In this document: piece by piece, positions 26,701 through 39,520 of the stretch | Position numbering within the stretch: the stretch's first letter is position 1 | Layout of the letters: the number at the start of each line of letters is the position of its first letter | Source of the DNA: Schistocephalus solidus | Taxonomy: Eukaryota > Platyhelminthes > Cestoda > Diphyllobothriidea > Diphyllobothriidae | Length of the DNA stretch: 64,000 nucleotides | Direction of reading: 5' to 3' | Assembly: GCA_017591395.1 (NCBI GenBank) | Contig: WEDG01001390.1 | Span: 186,001-250,000, forward strand | The notes under the pieces: model-generated | Database searches by the model: none | What the model saw: the letters and a program-made list of their open reading frames with translations, nothing else | Told to the model about the DNA's origin: nothing | Translations under genes and position numbers: made by a program

Positions 26701-27688
26701 GTAAAATGTGTCCAAGTTGATGGACATGTGCTGATTGCCTGTTTTCTAGTTATGCTTTTGCTCACCTACTGTAAATCGTTTGCTGGCTAGCGGACCGCTC
26801 AGGCTTTTTTAATGTTTGTTAGTCTAAAAGAACTGCTGCCACCCTTTGCATAACTTCAACTGCACTACAAGGAAACTTTGCGAATCAAATTTACTGGAGG
26901 GTATACGTTATTTCTTTGCGCTGTGTTTCCAGACTATTAAAAATTGTATCTTTTTATTCGCAGTAGATGTAAAGTCATTGAATATCCTGATTACGAAGAC
27001 ATTGCATTACAGTCCACAATTTCTAACTGCCACCCCAAAACAAAGTTCACACTTGAACAAAACCTCTGGAAACAGCGACTGATAGTACCCATTATACGTT
27101 CAACATTGTCATAAATGAGCTGAATATGAAGTCGAAACGCCCTCTCACTGAAACTCAGCGTGAAATTCCCAACTTATCTGGGATCTAACCAGCTATCAAT
27201 CAGCCAACACTACACTGACATCCTAACACTGAAAACAGAAGATAAAGTCCGCCTCTCTTGTTACCGATAATAAGATTTCGGATTCAAAATATTTAAGAGG
27301 AATGGTGAAAAAATCTTCCATTTCCAAAGCTCTTTTACTGCAGGATGTTTTGCCAAGTTCAACATTTAGAAGTAATTTTGGAAGGCCTTAGTAACCCAGA
27401 TATTATTTTGTATTATACACATCATGTTATTTGATACAAAATGCTGATCAACTTGGGTTGATTAACTCTTCTAAGTGTGCAAAGAAAAGTGTAAAAAATC
27501 ACCAGTATAAGTGAATGCCAGTAGTCATCTGACGTCCCTAATCTGAATCAGGCTTTAGAAGCATAATATGCGAGTGTGGACAAATTCACCACATCTTGCT
27601 AATAAATCTCCATAATCACAAACGGCTCTTGCTACCAGAGAGAGTTTAAAAAGTGATATCTTAATTGACACGTCCCTTTATAAAGATG

Positions 27689-28053
27689 CTATCGGAGGAC
27701 TAGGCCCCAGGAAAGTTTTGCTTCTCTTGATAGTGCTTCGAGCCATTTATTAGATTCCTGCAAATCAAATCTGTGGCTTGTACTCAAGGTGTTACGAACA
27801 TCTTAGGACAATGGGCATCCTTTCCCCGCCAGTTGTTGTTTGTATGTTTGTAAGTTCAACTTGCCCACTGTCTAAAGCATGAAAATGCAAAGGGGCGTTT
27901 GTGACAAACAATTTGGTAAACGGTACCCGACTCATCGTGAGCTTGCAGGTGCTCTCCACTTTGCATAGAAATAAGTCCCCTACATTTGCACTCTGCTTTG
28001 ATGTTGCAAAGGCATAATAGTGGTGAAGTGCAGGAAAACTTAAAACACCACAC
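27689..28053 (-). pseudogene. Probable Penelope-like endonuclease relic, different from the 63 kb one
   Basis: Reading the minus strand, an open frame from 28053 to 27856 contains ECKCRGL and then DESGTVYQIVC. The latter resembles the xSGxVYxIxC lead-in to the GIY-YIG core of Penelope-like endonucleases. The YIG motif itself is not readable there. In another frame further on (about 27800-27689), TSHRFDLQES...WLEALSREAK is followed by a TAG at 27691-27689. That resembles the GHxFD...R...E C-terminal block of the family. Both blocks are in the expected order and spacing, and the segment is GC-richer than its flanks. Alternatively the first frame is a host terminal exon, since a pyrimidine-rich stretch and an AG precede AECKC. 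The core motif is missing, so confidence is moderate. Confidence 0.4.
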
Positions 28054-28297
28054 CTACCTTATTTGTGGAATTTGTTAAATGTGTCTTGAAAACTGCAACA
28101 CGTGAATTGCTCCGCCCCTCAATGTTACGTGTGCTCGTTTTTCAGCATTTTTATCAACATTACTTCTGTTTACACAGAGAATAGTCAAACATTGTATCAA
28201 TGAGGACGCAAAAATAGACTCTTGTGGCACATGTTATGTCCATACTCCAAATCCAAGCTGGGTAATCTGGTAATGAGCTAGCTTATACAGGTAATCT

Positions 28298-28405
28298 GCG
28301 GAGGCGAGTTCCTTCGGAGCGCTAAACTTCGCGCTTGATTCGGTTGCTTTGGAGATCCAATACAAAGACGACTGGCGTGACGATCTGGCGAGGATGAATC
28401 CATAA
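28298..28405 (+). CDS. Short GC-rich exon-like open segment ending in a stop
   Basis: The segment encodes 35 residues including ALEIQYKDDWRDDLARMNP, then TAA at 28403-28405. GC is about 50 percent against AT-rich flanks, and the composition is typical of real protein. There is no ATG and no good pyrimidine tract; a weak AG lies just inside at 28301-28303. It is either the end of a terminal exon or a scrap of a retroelement, given the Penelope-like relic 250 bases upstream on the other strand. No family is recognised. Confidence 0.25.
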   Translation, partial: AEASSFGALNFALDSVALEIQYKDDWRDDLARMNP

Positions 28406-31400
28406 GTAAGAAGTAGTTTACTTAGACTGACCGTTTAGGATCATAAGACACCACCCTAATTTTACTGTACCTAAAACCTGAATAGATTTTTAAGTATCGG
28501 AAAATATACAGGTTGATCAAAATAAAAAATAAAATAAAAAGTTGGTTATTGTCCTTGCATAAGTAAGTTTCAGGGACAAAAAGTCAGTATTTTAAGGGTT
28601 TACACGTAAATAAGCTTCTTAGCTAGTTGTCCTTGTCATAAAAACTAGGATTTAAAAATGTTATGTGTATCAACATAGCTCCGCAAGTCTATTTGAATGC
28701 TTTTTCCGCTGTCTGATATTAAATGTTCCTGCTCTTGACTTACAATGAAAAAATGCCCTTTATAATATAAAGTTTTCTTAAAACATCATAAACGGACGGG
28801 AAGGCTACCATCTTTTGCTCAGAGAGTTGCCAACCATCAACCGTAGAAGGTTTTTGGTAAGATATAACATATTGGCATTGCTTATACCTTGCAACAAGCA
28901 AAGTACTCGGTTGTATTTTCCAAAAGGTTTATTTGCTAATAGTTCACGGATTTATGTTCACTACTTCTACGCTGATATTATGCTTCTTACTCCCCAAAGT
29001 TGAGTTTAAAAGTAAGAATGAAACTAAAAGATAAGTTGCTAACCATTTTGAAAGTGAACTACAGACAGTGGTTCAACAAAATCTAATTCTAGGAAAGAAA
29101 ACAGCACAGACTAAAGCTCGTTTCTTTAGCAGTTTGCATTTCAGACTAACCGAAACAGCTGTCAAATTTGCAGAGAAAGGTGAGTCTTTTCTAGGGTTTT
29201 CGATACCGTATGAATAGGTATATTATTTTTGGTGGTGAATAAACTTTTCCTCGCACAGTTGCTTTAGAGAAAAAAAAAACGTTCCAAATGGTAAGGCTGG
29301 GCATTGGAATGCAGCATACGTATAGGGGCTAACCAGTCAGAACTGAAGAGGAAAGGTAGTACCATTTACTTCTGTTCTAAAACCCAAAAGGAGGCATTAC
29401 GGATCCATCGACAAATTCACCTAGTCAATAAATGCAACACCGCCATGCTGAATATTAGCAAAGATGCCAATACAAAAAAGGCAACATGGCTTGGGAGGCA
29501 TGAGTAAAATGCTTCCTTTTAACTCAAATTTACACGTTTTCTAAGGTCGGATTGGCAATATGGTGCACATATCGAGCAACTATACAGACCTTAAAACTGG
29601 CAGACACTTCAGGGATTATCAACGAGAACAGACGTGTTTTCCGGCAAAATTTATCACAGCGAAAGATATAAGGAAAGGTTTTCCTAAAAGTTAGAAAGCA
29701 AATAAACTTCCATCACCAATGAAGAGGGCAAGATTATGCCCCACAGTGTGACGGAGCGTTTGGGGTTACGATAGCAAATTTTTAGGCAAACATCCGTTTA
29801 CGGTAGCAAGAAATTGGGCGTAACGGGCGTGTCTGTTCTTCCTCGTTTTGTTTTGAAGCATCGACCGTTACCGCTGGCTTAAGGTGAAGTCATATAGGCG
29901 GTAATTAACCTCCATAGGACAGTAATCATCCATCTCTCGAAAACGTCATCAGAGAGAGTTGAAGTTACAGTTGCTGCAATCGTCTCTGGTTCAAGAAATA
30001 TCCAAAACGTCAGGCCACTATATACACAATTTTCCCGTGATTGCCTCTTCTTCTTCTCATGAACTGCTTACCGGAACTCGTCTCTTTGCTTCTATCAGCA
30101 ATCATCTACCATTGACACTAATAGCCACTCAATTAGTATGGCTGATGTCATTTACGTCCACTCTCTGTTTTTTTTTTAGAATTTCCATGCTTTCTGAATT
30201 TTGTGCTTACGCAGTAGTTCACTAAGCTATTCTCGGTAGCTTTGCTATTAATCAAAAAATTAAAATCTCAGGGCTTAAAGCATGTCTGGCTGTAGTAAAT
30301 GTTTAACCACTAAAGAAAAGGCTACATAGTTCCGCTGTCCATATTAATTCATGTCCGTTCGTTTTCCAGTATCTTTGATAAATTAAACCTGGCAAGGAGG
30401 ATATTGAATCTTACAGCCTACATTTTCAAAGAGTTCTTCAGTTGCATGATCTAGCGTTTGAGGTTTTTCAATGAGAGTAACTTCCCCTACTTACGCCTAC
30501 GGATTACACCTAATCAACTGTTCTTCAATGTATAATTTGACTTCGTTATATATAACAAGGATGGGACCGTTTTATCGGTAGTCGGCCAATGCTTTTCACA
30601 TGGGCGGAAAATAAACTGATGCTTGTTGTGGTCCTCTATTTTTGTCAAATGAATTGGAATTGACCAGAATAAGCAGGATACTAAAGAGGACGAGGTACAT
30701 AAAATTCGTTCAATACTCAGCGGAATTGTCAGTAATTAGTTTAAAAATATCCGATATATGTTTATTTCCAAAGAGCGTCACAACTGAAAGATTTTCATAC
30801 TTTGGTTAATTAATCTGTGGTCGGCTGAAGTATTTTATTGTCCAAACATATGACTGACTATGTTAACCAGGTAAAATATTTATGATCTTAGCTAACGAAG
30901 TCGCAGTTCCTACCAGATAAACCGATGAGGGTATGATTTAAAAAGAAGAAAGAAAGTTCGGGTTCGATGAATTCTACACCTGCTCTTTATATTGACAGTG
31001 GGCATCCCAACTTTTACAGTGAACATCAGTAAAGGAAAAAGCATTCATGTAACACATCAGAAATTAAGCATAGCAAACAACAGCACGTCTTTAAGAATAA
31101 GACCGAAAGTTATTGGAATTAATATGCATAGCTAAACTTCATAACTTTCAAGTAATGTCCGAAAGGAAATGAATATATTTATTTATCGAGTAATGAAAAT
31201 GTAATGTAAAATGATGGAAATGGATTGGAGAAATATTAACAGATTTTTAATTAATATGCGCTTTTATCAGTCTTTCTAGGCACAGTACATTGGTTTATTT
31301 ACACACTATATGGACGGCGACATTCCATACAATGTATCTAACGAACATGACCAAACTTTATGTCCTTGAAAAGGATTTTGTTCACATTGCATCATTTTAT

Positions 31401-32256
31401 GTATTCGGATTGGATTGCATTCGTAAAACTGACGAAAGTTCAAATTGTCGGAAAACTGTCCTCGAATTTATCAAGACGTTCAGCTACTAGGGGACTTCAT
31501 TTAATCAATCGCAAAATGTGCAGGAAAATGTTTTTAGACAAACGTTAATACTGATTGAGATATTAGATGTTCCTATTTAAATAGATAGGAATTTCTATTG
31601 CACCAAGGCTCCTATTGTGGTGGAAACCGCATGAGCATTCAGCCCTCACCTCATCGACATATATGGGTCAAAGCATGGATGTCTAATCGCGTGGGCATGA
31701 CCACATATACTTATTCCACTTAACCTAACGTCCAAGTTGCAAAAACCTACGAAAACAGGGGCCTGGTTTGATGGACACATTGATTAAGCGAATATTCTGA
31801 GTCTTAAAAGTGTGACTAGTCTTAGAATAAACGAACGTGAAAGGCAGTATTTGCGGCAAGGGGCATATGAGCACTAAATAGGACTAATAAATAAACCTTG
31901 CAAGCCTCAATAAGTCCCCTGTTGACTTTCCATGTTTATGGTCCTTCTTTACCCGCTTAATTATATACTAAAAAGAACTGGATTTTCAACTAAAGAATTG
32001 TGCATGCCCTGATCACAGCATGCAAGTTAGAAAACGAAATAAATATTTTTTACTTTTTTTGTTTTGGTGGGCTTCATTTCCAGAACATTCTAAGTGATCA
32101 TAGTAAAGTGCTGTGGTAAAACTATGACTGTATGACAGATTACGATCAATCCAATTTTCATAAGAGCCATGGAGCTACAAACACTGTAAGTAGAAAAAGC
32201 GCTAACGAATATGGAAAATCTTGGAATAACCTTTAAAGCTCGCTGCAGCATTTAAG

Positions 32257-32421
32257 TCAGTCCCAGTCCAGAACCGGCTGTCCATCGCCTTTTTGGCCTT
32301 TATAAGCTCTCATGAAGGCATTTTTGGTCAACATATCAGACCGTGTTGAATTATAAATGTATGCACAGAACTTTGGCGTGGGCTTTCCTGTCAGTGCTGG
32401 AGCATTAAACAACCACTGCTG
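32257..32421 (-). CDS. Candidate terminal exon, 54 codons plus stop
   Basis: On the minus strand a pyrimidine-rich stretch, ccctgtaactctatcag, ends at 32422. An open frame in phase 0 follows to a TGA at 32259-32257. The peptide begins QQWLFNAPALTGKPTPK, continues through FCAYIYNSTRSD and ends in QPVLDWD. It is balanced in composition and has no low-complexity sequence. It is the most protein-like unassigned segment in the window. It has no ATG, fitting a last coding exon whose upstream exons would lie above 32.42 kb. I do not recognise the family, and a piece of an unknown transposon is the main alternative. Confidence 0.35.
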   Translation of the reverse strand, partial: QQWLFNAPALTGKPTPKFCAYIYNSTRSDMLTKNAFMRAYKGQKGDGQPVLDWD

Positions 32422-32972
32422 CTGATAGAGTTACAGGGACTAAATAAATAAATACGTCAGTGATGCTGTGGGTTCTGTTCATCTAATATATACGTATAAC
32501 GAAATCACTAAAGGTATATTAACAGCAGTAAATCGACACTTGATTTAAATGGAAAACTAATGTATTATAAGAATTTTGCCCTGTGCGTAAAAAAATAATT
32601 CGTGAAACACTAGTACCAAACTACTCATATCGTATTTTCTTCACCCACGTGGAAGATTAATTTAAACAGAAGAACGTGCTTAAAGAATTATGTGGTCTAT
32701 AAAAGCAGAATGCCTACACAAAATGGATGGATTCGGTAAAAACAACCTATATCGGACGTAATAGATGGCACGAAGGCATTGACATGACGCAAAAGTGGGG
32801 CTATCTGAAGTCAAAGAGCCACCACATGAAAATTATGAGGAAATAGGACACGGGATACCATCAGATGACACACTATGGCAGAATGTTAGCGTATCTAGGG
32901 GAAGTCGCTAGCTTGTTATCGTTATTAATCAGCGGTTTGGAGAGTGTAGCCGCATTCATAACCCTTCCTAAG

Positions 32973-33087
32973 GCGCATCGGTTTAGGCAAGACGATAATT
33001 CCTATGCGCAAAATCATATCAGTACCCAGAACCTTGGACCAGATCGATGACTTTCTTATAAGTGTAAATATATTTACATTCGATCAT
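32973..33087 (+). CDS. Candidate internal exon with a strong donor
   Basis: The acceptor-like cattcataacccttcctaag ends at 32972. The donor is CAT|gtaagt after 33087, a near-ideal 5' splice site. The enclosed frame is open for 38 codons and includes RIGLGKTIIPMRK and RTLDQIDDFL. An alternative frame across the same bases, open from 32865 to 33050, lacks these splice signals. There is no recognised family, and the opposite-strand candidate at 32.26-32.42 kb is not part of the same gene. Confidence 0.2.
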
Positions 33088-34110
33088 GTAAGTGGATAGT
33101 CTGCACAGGTTTACTGAAACGGAATCCAAGATCTTGACCTGGATGGTTGATATAAATACTAGAATAGTGATCCACGAATATGGCAAGTAATGCTGCTCTG
33201 CGGCTCATTGCGATAAAAGTTTAACTCTTAACATCAATGCTTTTAAGACGAAAATCGATCATATGCAGTGCAGCTGCCATATCAAAGTAATCAATATGTG
33301 CTGTATTTCATGGGTTCTTCTATGTGAAACAAATGGTAACATTGTTGTGTTACCCCAATACCCCTATGTTTGTATACATTTCCCTGACATAAGGGCCTGA
33401 GACAGCTTAAAGCATTCATATAATTTACACTGCCGGACTTTAGATATTATAAAATATTAGCCCATACGTTCATCGAACAAACCTCAAGGGTAAAAATACT
33501 CGAGTATTCCGGGAGAAGTGCATTAAAAGCTGCCGAGATTGTTTAATACTTTCAAAGCAAGCAAACATTCATCAGAACCAAAAATTATGAATTGCAAACA
33601 ATAGATTGATATTTTCTAGCTTTAAAAAGAGATTTTGAATAAAGTCATTAAAAATACTTCCTCATGAACCAACTCTGAACAACGAAGAGGACATATTTAT
33701 TACCTAAGGGCAAAAATTTAAGTAAATTATTTTGTAAGACCATGGACTGGAAACCGACAGAAGGTTTTACTTTGGAATGTCCGTTGTAATAAAAAATTCA
33801 CCTTTTCGAACTCGTTTGAATTGAGAATCCTGGCTTATATTAGTCGATAGCCTAAAAATGTGATAAAGAAAAATTTAAATTACACGGCTTGTCTACTAAA
33901 GCAGAAATTTAGTGCAACATAAGAAAAAATTAAACTTATTCTAAGTTTTGATAATTAATTAAATAAATATATATACGCAAAAAATAAATAACACGAGCAT
34001 TGGAATTTAGCATCAGATAAAAATAAAAACAGTCCATTGAGAACATTTGCCATGACGTTAATAAATCCACTTCAATTCAGACACAATTAAAATTCGTCGG
34101 TTTAGTCAAA

Positions 34111-34216
34111 CTAGATATATTGCAATTGCCAACCATCTCCTTTGTTTTGATCCGTAATCTCATTCTCCTTATATTGCTGGTTGATGTGCGACTGGCTGCG
34201 AAAATGCATATGAGGC
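34111..34216 (-). CDS. Candidate terminal exon, about 34 codons
   Basis: On the minus strand a long pyrimidine-rich tract, tttcttctgtctaagttgt followed by tttgttgcgctttgag, ends at 34217. A frame is then open to a TAG at 34113-34111. The peptide starts PHMHFRSQSHINQQYKE and ends GWQLQYI. A second AG at 34196 offers an alternative start. The pyrimidine tract is the best acceptor context seen on this strand. No family is recognised. Confidence 0.25.
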
Positions 34217-34739
34217 CTCAAAGCGCAACAAAACAACTTAGACAGAAGAAACAATAAATAATTACGTAGTCCAGGTTCTGTGACAAGAAGCAACCTTTCA
34301 CTTCGTTATAACATGTGCGAATATATGGACAGAATAGATAAGTATCATGGACAGTTTATGACTTAGCGTAACTAACGTGACCAATAGCACCATTTTAGCC
34401 CACTGTTTATCTCTGTCCCTACAATTGCTGGTGACTTAAAAATAATTTTTTTATTCCGTACAGTAACATGCACCATTCGTTCTCTCCCAAATTGCCAATC
34501 GGAAAACAAACGGATAACTACTGCTGCAATTTCTAAACTACCGTTTACTATAAAGAAACAGAGTAAAGAGGAGAATATGGATGCTTCAGCATTCTGCAGG
34601 TTTTGTTTGACATTCCTCATTTGTTTGGCTGAATTTCTTGCAAAGTAACGAGCGAAACATAGGATCGAGTTTTGTTTGCGTAGGAAATCGATTTTAACCA
34701 TAGTCTTATATGAAGAAGCGTATAATAATCTTTTTAGAT

Positions 34740-37700
34740 TTGCAGTGCTCTAACACTTTTAGTTTGACCATCTCTATTTTTTTGAGTAATTGAGCTTATA
34801 GTTAATTTTCATCTATTCATTCTCATTCTTCCATTTAGCAAGGTTTTTTGGTTGCAGTCAGTTAGATAAATGCTGTTTTATTCGATCTATTGGTGTCCAA
34901 TATGTACAAATAAAAATTTATTCGTAGTTACACGGATTTAAGCCAGGGTACTATCCTAAAGTGAAAAATGAAAGAAAAAAATGCTGCAAAGAACCCAAAG
35001 TTAACTAATACGTAACAAACTGAACTATCTCAGCACTTGACTGTCACTAAACTTTTAGTTAGCCCGAACTGTAAGTAAAGACTATGTGACTATCTGGAAT
35101 ATGTTTGGAAACGTTGAACTTTCTGTGTAAATTTCTTCAGGAATATGCAAAACTTGAGCCTATACTCAAATATACTTGATAAGATGCATGTTACAAGAAC
35201 TTTTGTGCCGTTGGAGCTAGAAGACATCAATCGGTGAAGCACATGACGAAATGGTCGGTGAACAGCAAAAGGTAGTTAAAGATCAAAATTATGTTTATGA
35301 CCTTATCTTTACGATATGTTCGGCTACTGAAAAAATGTCAACTAGAATTTTCGTACTTGTGAAGGAAAAGATCCACTTTCATATGCTAAAAAGGGATTCC
35401 ATGGCAGAGGTCAATACAAGTGCATCATTTCATTTGTTTCGAACACAAATCAAATGGCTAATAAAACGGCTTTTGTAATTATTGTGCTTATCGGGACGGC
35501 TTTAGTAGTAGCACTGGAGCCTTTCCAACAGTTTGCTACAGCTCTAAGCTGTAGCGGAAAACTAAACCATATTTTGTTATTCGTTTGATTCCGCGAAGGA
35601 AGAAACGTTTTCGGAAACCAAAATTCTTGTGAATTTATTTTATTTTATGCGGTTTATTTAAAAGGGAAAAACGCCTGAAGTATTGCGTAAAAGAACCCAC
35701 AAAAATATATTCAATGTTTGAAAATGAGATTCTGAAAACAAATTACACTCTATGTCCTGGTTTGTTCGTCCACAGGAAGTGCAATTACAAAAGATGAATA
35801 CACGCATTTGCAGAAGGATTATAAACAAGCACTTAAGTACAGCCCGAAAACTTGAATAATAAACACATCAGAAATATCATATTCATTCGTCAAAAGTATC
35901 CATTCTGTACAAAGTAGAAACAATAGATTTCGGAACTATACTACGTAGTGCCTCATAAATTTATAGAAAAGCAACGATAAAGGTCTAAGCAATCCTAAAT
36001 CGACTCATGAACATCAAAACGCCCATTTAATAATGAACAACTCTCGGTAAAATCAAAACTCAATAGAAGTATTAAAGACTAAGTTTTGTACTCAATAACA
36101 TTTTTTAAAATATAAGAAGGCGTCGAAGATCCGAAAATGTGTCAAATAATAAGATTAAGTTTGCAACAGCAAACAAAGCTTGTACATTCAAGAAACGAGT
36201 AAATAAAACAGTTAACGTACAATAATGTCGATAAGCAATATTTATGACTGCCGGAGTATATATGCTTTAAGCGATATGGCAACTATGCAGGCAATTGATA
36301 CCATATGTTTTTACTGTGTGTCAGGCGGTTAACTGCAAAACGAGGTTGAGCTGCGTGCTTTCCTACACAGCGACATTACAAAAATTAAAATTTTCTCTAA
36401 AGTTTCAGGTTGTGATGAAAATTGTTAATATAAATAGCTGCTTCAATAAAAAGCGTAACCTTTATGTGTATCGAGAGTTTTCTGTTACAAAGTATTACGT
36501 GATTTCTGCTGAGTTTCAAGGTTTTTCTAAACTTCCAGGGCTCAACTTGTGGCATTCTAGGTGTTGAGCTGACTTTCCAAAACGACGCGTTCTCTGTTAT
36601 ATATAGCCATATTTTTTAAATCAGAGAGATCTTGAAAAAATCGAACTATTTAGGGTACAAGCAGCCGTTTTAAAAATTATATTAATATCTGGGTCAAAAC
36701 TGTAAACGCATACATATGAAACATAATCATCCATAACAACCGCTTTTTGTTTGCTCTTGAATAGACTTTCGATCTCTTTAATCAACTTTCCCGTACAGTT
36801 TATCGCTTCAAAATATGCTTTATGTATATATTTTGTCGATGAAAAACAACACTTTGCAAATTTTTACAGAGCAGATAATTTAAAATGATCATATACCAAG
36901 ATATTGGTCAAATTTTGAATATGGTAGCCCTCCATTTCTTACATACATGTTAGCAAGAACTAGCCAGTGGAAAATGTATCCTAAACTGTGCACTAAAATC
37001 GTGATGAGTCTTTTTGTTGTTGCATATGGATAATTTAAAATGTCTGAAAATTATATGTGCTAAGACAAACGATGGTTTATGTGCATTTTTAATACTTTTA
37101 GCACATAAAATCATAAACATTTAAAGAGGATGATTTTTACTGAGGAAATAATTTCCTTCTTCTTAAAGTAATCTGTTATTTACATCACATGGCACATGAG
37201 AACGCGGTATAAAAACGCACCTTTGAAGTTGGCGGCGTTGCTTTGGTAAATGACCTTCGCTTAATTAATGTCCCTTACAAGAAAAATACCCACAGTTGGG
37301 CAGAATAACCTAGAAGTATGAATATGAGAAATCACCTGCTTCTAACTCAGCATTGAATGCTACTCCAAACGGAAAACGTTTGTGTTAGTAAATATCTGAC
37401 AAAATGAGCTTCCCGACGACGTGAAACTATTCAAAATCCGTAAAGACCATGAGCAAAACTCACAAAGTTTGACCTTTTCCAAAGGAATCATCTGAAACTT
37501 TGTCATCAAGATGTACACCCACTTTAAGTCAGTAAATCATTAAACACATGAAATATTTTCCTTTATTTTACGCACAGCTAACAATAATTGACGACGGGAG
37601 ATTATAATCGCTGAGCTTCAGGATGCGTAGTGTCACATATTAATGCGCATTTACCAGCGAAAAAATCAATGGAATTTCACCGTGCAGTGAAGACTATTTT

Positions 37701-39499
37701 TGGCGTTAGCGCCGTCTTTGCAAGACAAAAGAAGACCCATATAAAAAGTGAAATTCACTTTCAAAGTGACGGCTACATCGTTGCTTCAGCGCATACGGAA
37801 AAGTAGCCAGATGAAAGATTCATCAGGAAGGGAAGGTAACTTAAAGTCTTACCAGAATTTATTCGCCGCACTTTTGGATTCACTTTGGAAGCCAGTGGGG
37901 CACAAAGGGAACACTCACAATGGTATACACCCGTTATGTCATCACATACAGATCCAAATAAACCGTCCTCTTGTTCATCTCAGATGTTGTACTTGGTGCG
38001 ATAGCTGACTAATCATCTGCACCTAAACCGTTATTTGGCAACCGATTCGTCTCCAGTGCCAGTGATTGGAGCGATAATTTGGGAAACCACATTTTCATCA
38101 AAACCATTGTTTATGTATAAATTCCGCGCATGGCTATATAATCCGCACAGGCGAAGTCTTAGCATCGAGTAGAAAACATACAGCTATTGCGTTTGTAAAC
38201 GAACCTGAGGCCAGCAAACTTTTTTCCGTCCACAGAATTGCTACCACCAGCACAGAGTTTGGTGCCATTAGAATTTAAGTTAAACCAAGTTCCATTCAGT
38301 GAGGCGCAACTTAAGGCTTGCATTCTCGATCAAGTTAATCCAACAATGTTAATCATCTGGTTGTCCTTTCCGATAAAATTATTAGATCTTGTAAATGATT
38401 CTCAACGATTCTTGTTATTTCAGCAGACTAGGAATTCGCTATTTGACGTTTGATGGTTGCCTCCGGCCTATGTGTGGTTGGCTTAAAAAGCAGGGTGCCG
38501 GCTTCCGAGATGCTCTTAACGTACCGGAATTTTTATCTCATGTATTTTATTCTCCGTTTGTGTATTCTCATGCCCTGAGTATCTTCTCGAGTTACTGTAA
38601 TTCAGCGACCGTCTTTCAGTTCATTGTAGTCTGTCGCAACACGTCGGCATAGTGTTTAATTGATTTTGTAGGTTTTGGTGTAGCCGTTGTATCACTTATG
38701 TGCTTCTATCTGTGCGTTTGCGTAGGAGAAACTGGAAACTGAGGCGAATAAATACTTTTAAATCTGTCGGGTCGGCCCCTCACACATCATAGGACACTTA
38801 CTTCCTTTTTTCCGACGTTTCATCTTCAGGCTTTCGTATCACACTATCTCATGGGAAACGTTCCTTTGAAACAATTTACTCCTGTCGTTAACTTTGAATA
38901 CGAAAATCTAAGATAAGCGTGCATAGATGAAGTAAAAAAGCAATTGCTGTTTTTTTGCACGATAAACAAGAATCAAAAAATAGTACACAGGAAATAAAAA
39001 AGATTTATCAAATCATGTGATTGTTCCAGGAGCAACTGAGATTTGTAAAATGTCTGTAGTGGAATAATTTAAGAAAGTAGCATAAATATTTTGAAGAATA
39101 GACATTTGCCGTTATACTTCAGGCTCAGAGCGCCAAAGATAAAAGACACTTTCCTTCAAGAAATACAAAACTGCTTTGGCAATGTGCGAGGCTGTTAAAC
39201 CGATAGATGCGAATAACGCGCCTTACGAGACAGTTTAGAAGAAGGCGATGCGATTGGTAGAACACGAAGTTCATTCATCTGAAGGCTTGGATTCTCACTT
39301 CAAGCATACACTCGGAGAAGTCAATTATAAAAATAAAGGACGCACAACCAGTGCGGCATTTGTAGGGCTCAGCCACCCTGCAATCACACACCTCCCATAA
39401 TTAGCCGATTCCACATTAATTACTGAAGTTAGAACTTTGCACGATTCTGGCTTATGCGCCCGCATCCGAGTCGTTAATCGTCGCCGGTTCATAACGGAT
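34740..39499. other. Non-coding stretch upstream of the retroelement
   Basis: Mostly AT-rich. About 37680-38030 and 38450-38760 are GC-richer, with open frames of 85-86 codons that match no family I know. They may be decayed repeats. No reverse transcriptase motif is visible that would extend the 39.5 kb retroelement. Confidence 0.4.
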
Positions 39500-39520
39500 G
39501 CTGATTAGTTTTGTCCTTCA

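Larger units (their letters stand above)
17291..27688. other. AT-rich non-coding stretch
   Basis: Apart from the tRNA-like segment and inverted repeat at 23.2-23.7 kb and short AAATA runs near 20290-20310, little is visible. A frame at 19250-19480 has a protein-like middle (ETRKRELFNSWLATDK) but poor splice sites. Around 24580 an isolated GC-rich ggcgctgcgcc occurs. At 24745-24785 the minus strand has a tRNA-like D-arm and anticodon-arm stretch. Confidence 0.5.

Noticed and set aside
28815..29003. Open frame ending in FYADIMLLTP, resembling the YADDI motif of reverse transcriptase
   Set aside because: One Asp is missing, the preceding residues do not match the family's upstream motifs, and no downstream RT motif follows. 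It is probably chance, though an eroded RT cannot be fully excluded.
34372..34701. 109-codon minus-strand open frame
   Set aside because: It is long for this AT-rich DNA and has a possible internal exon (AVVIRLFSDWQFGRERM), but no domain and no clean splice pair, so it was left out of the features.
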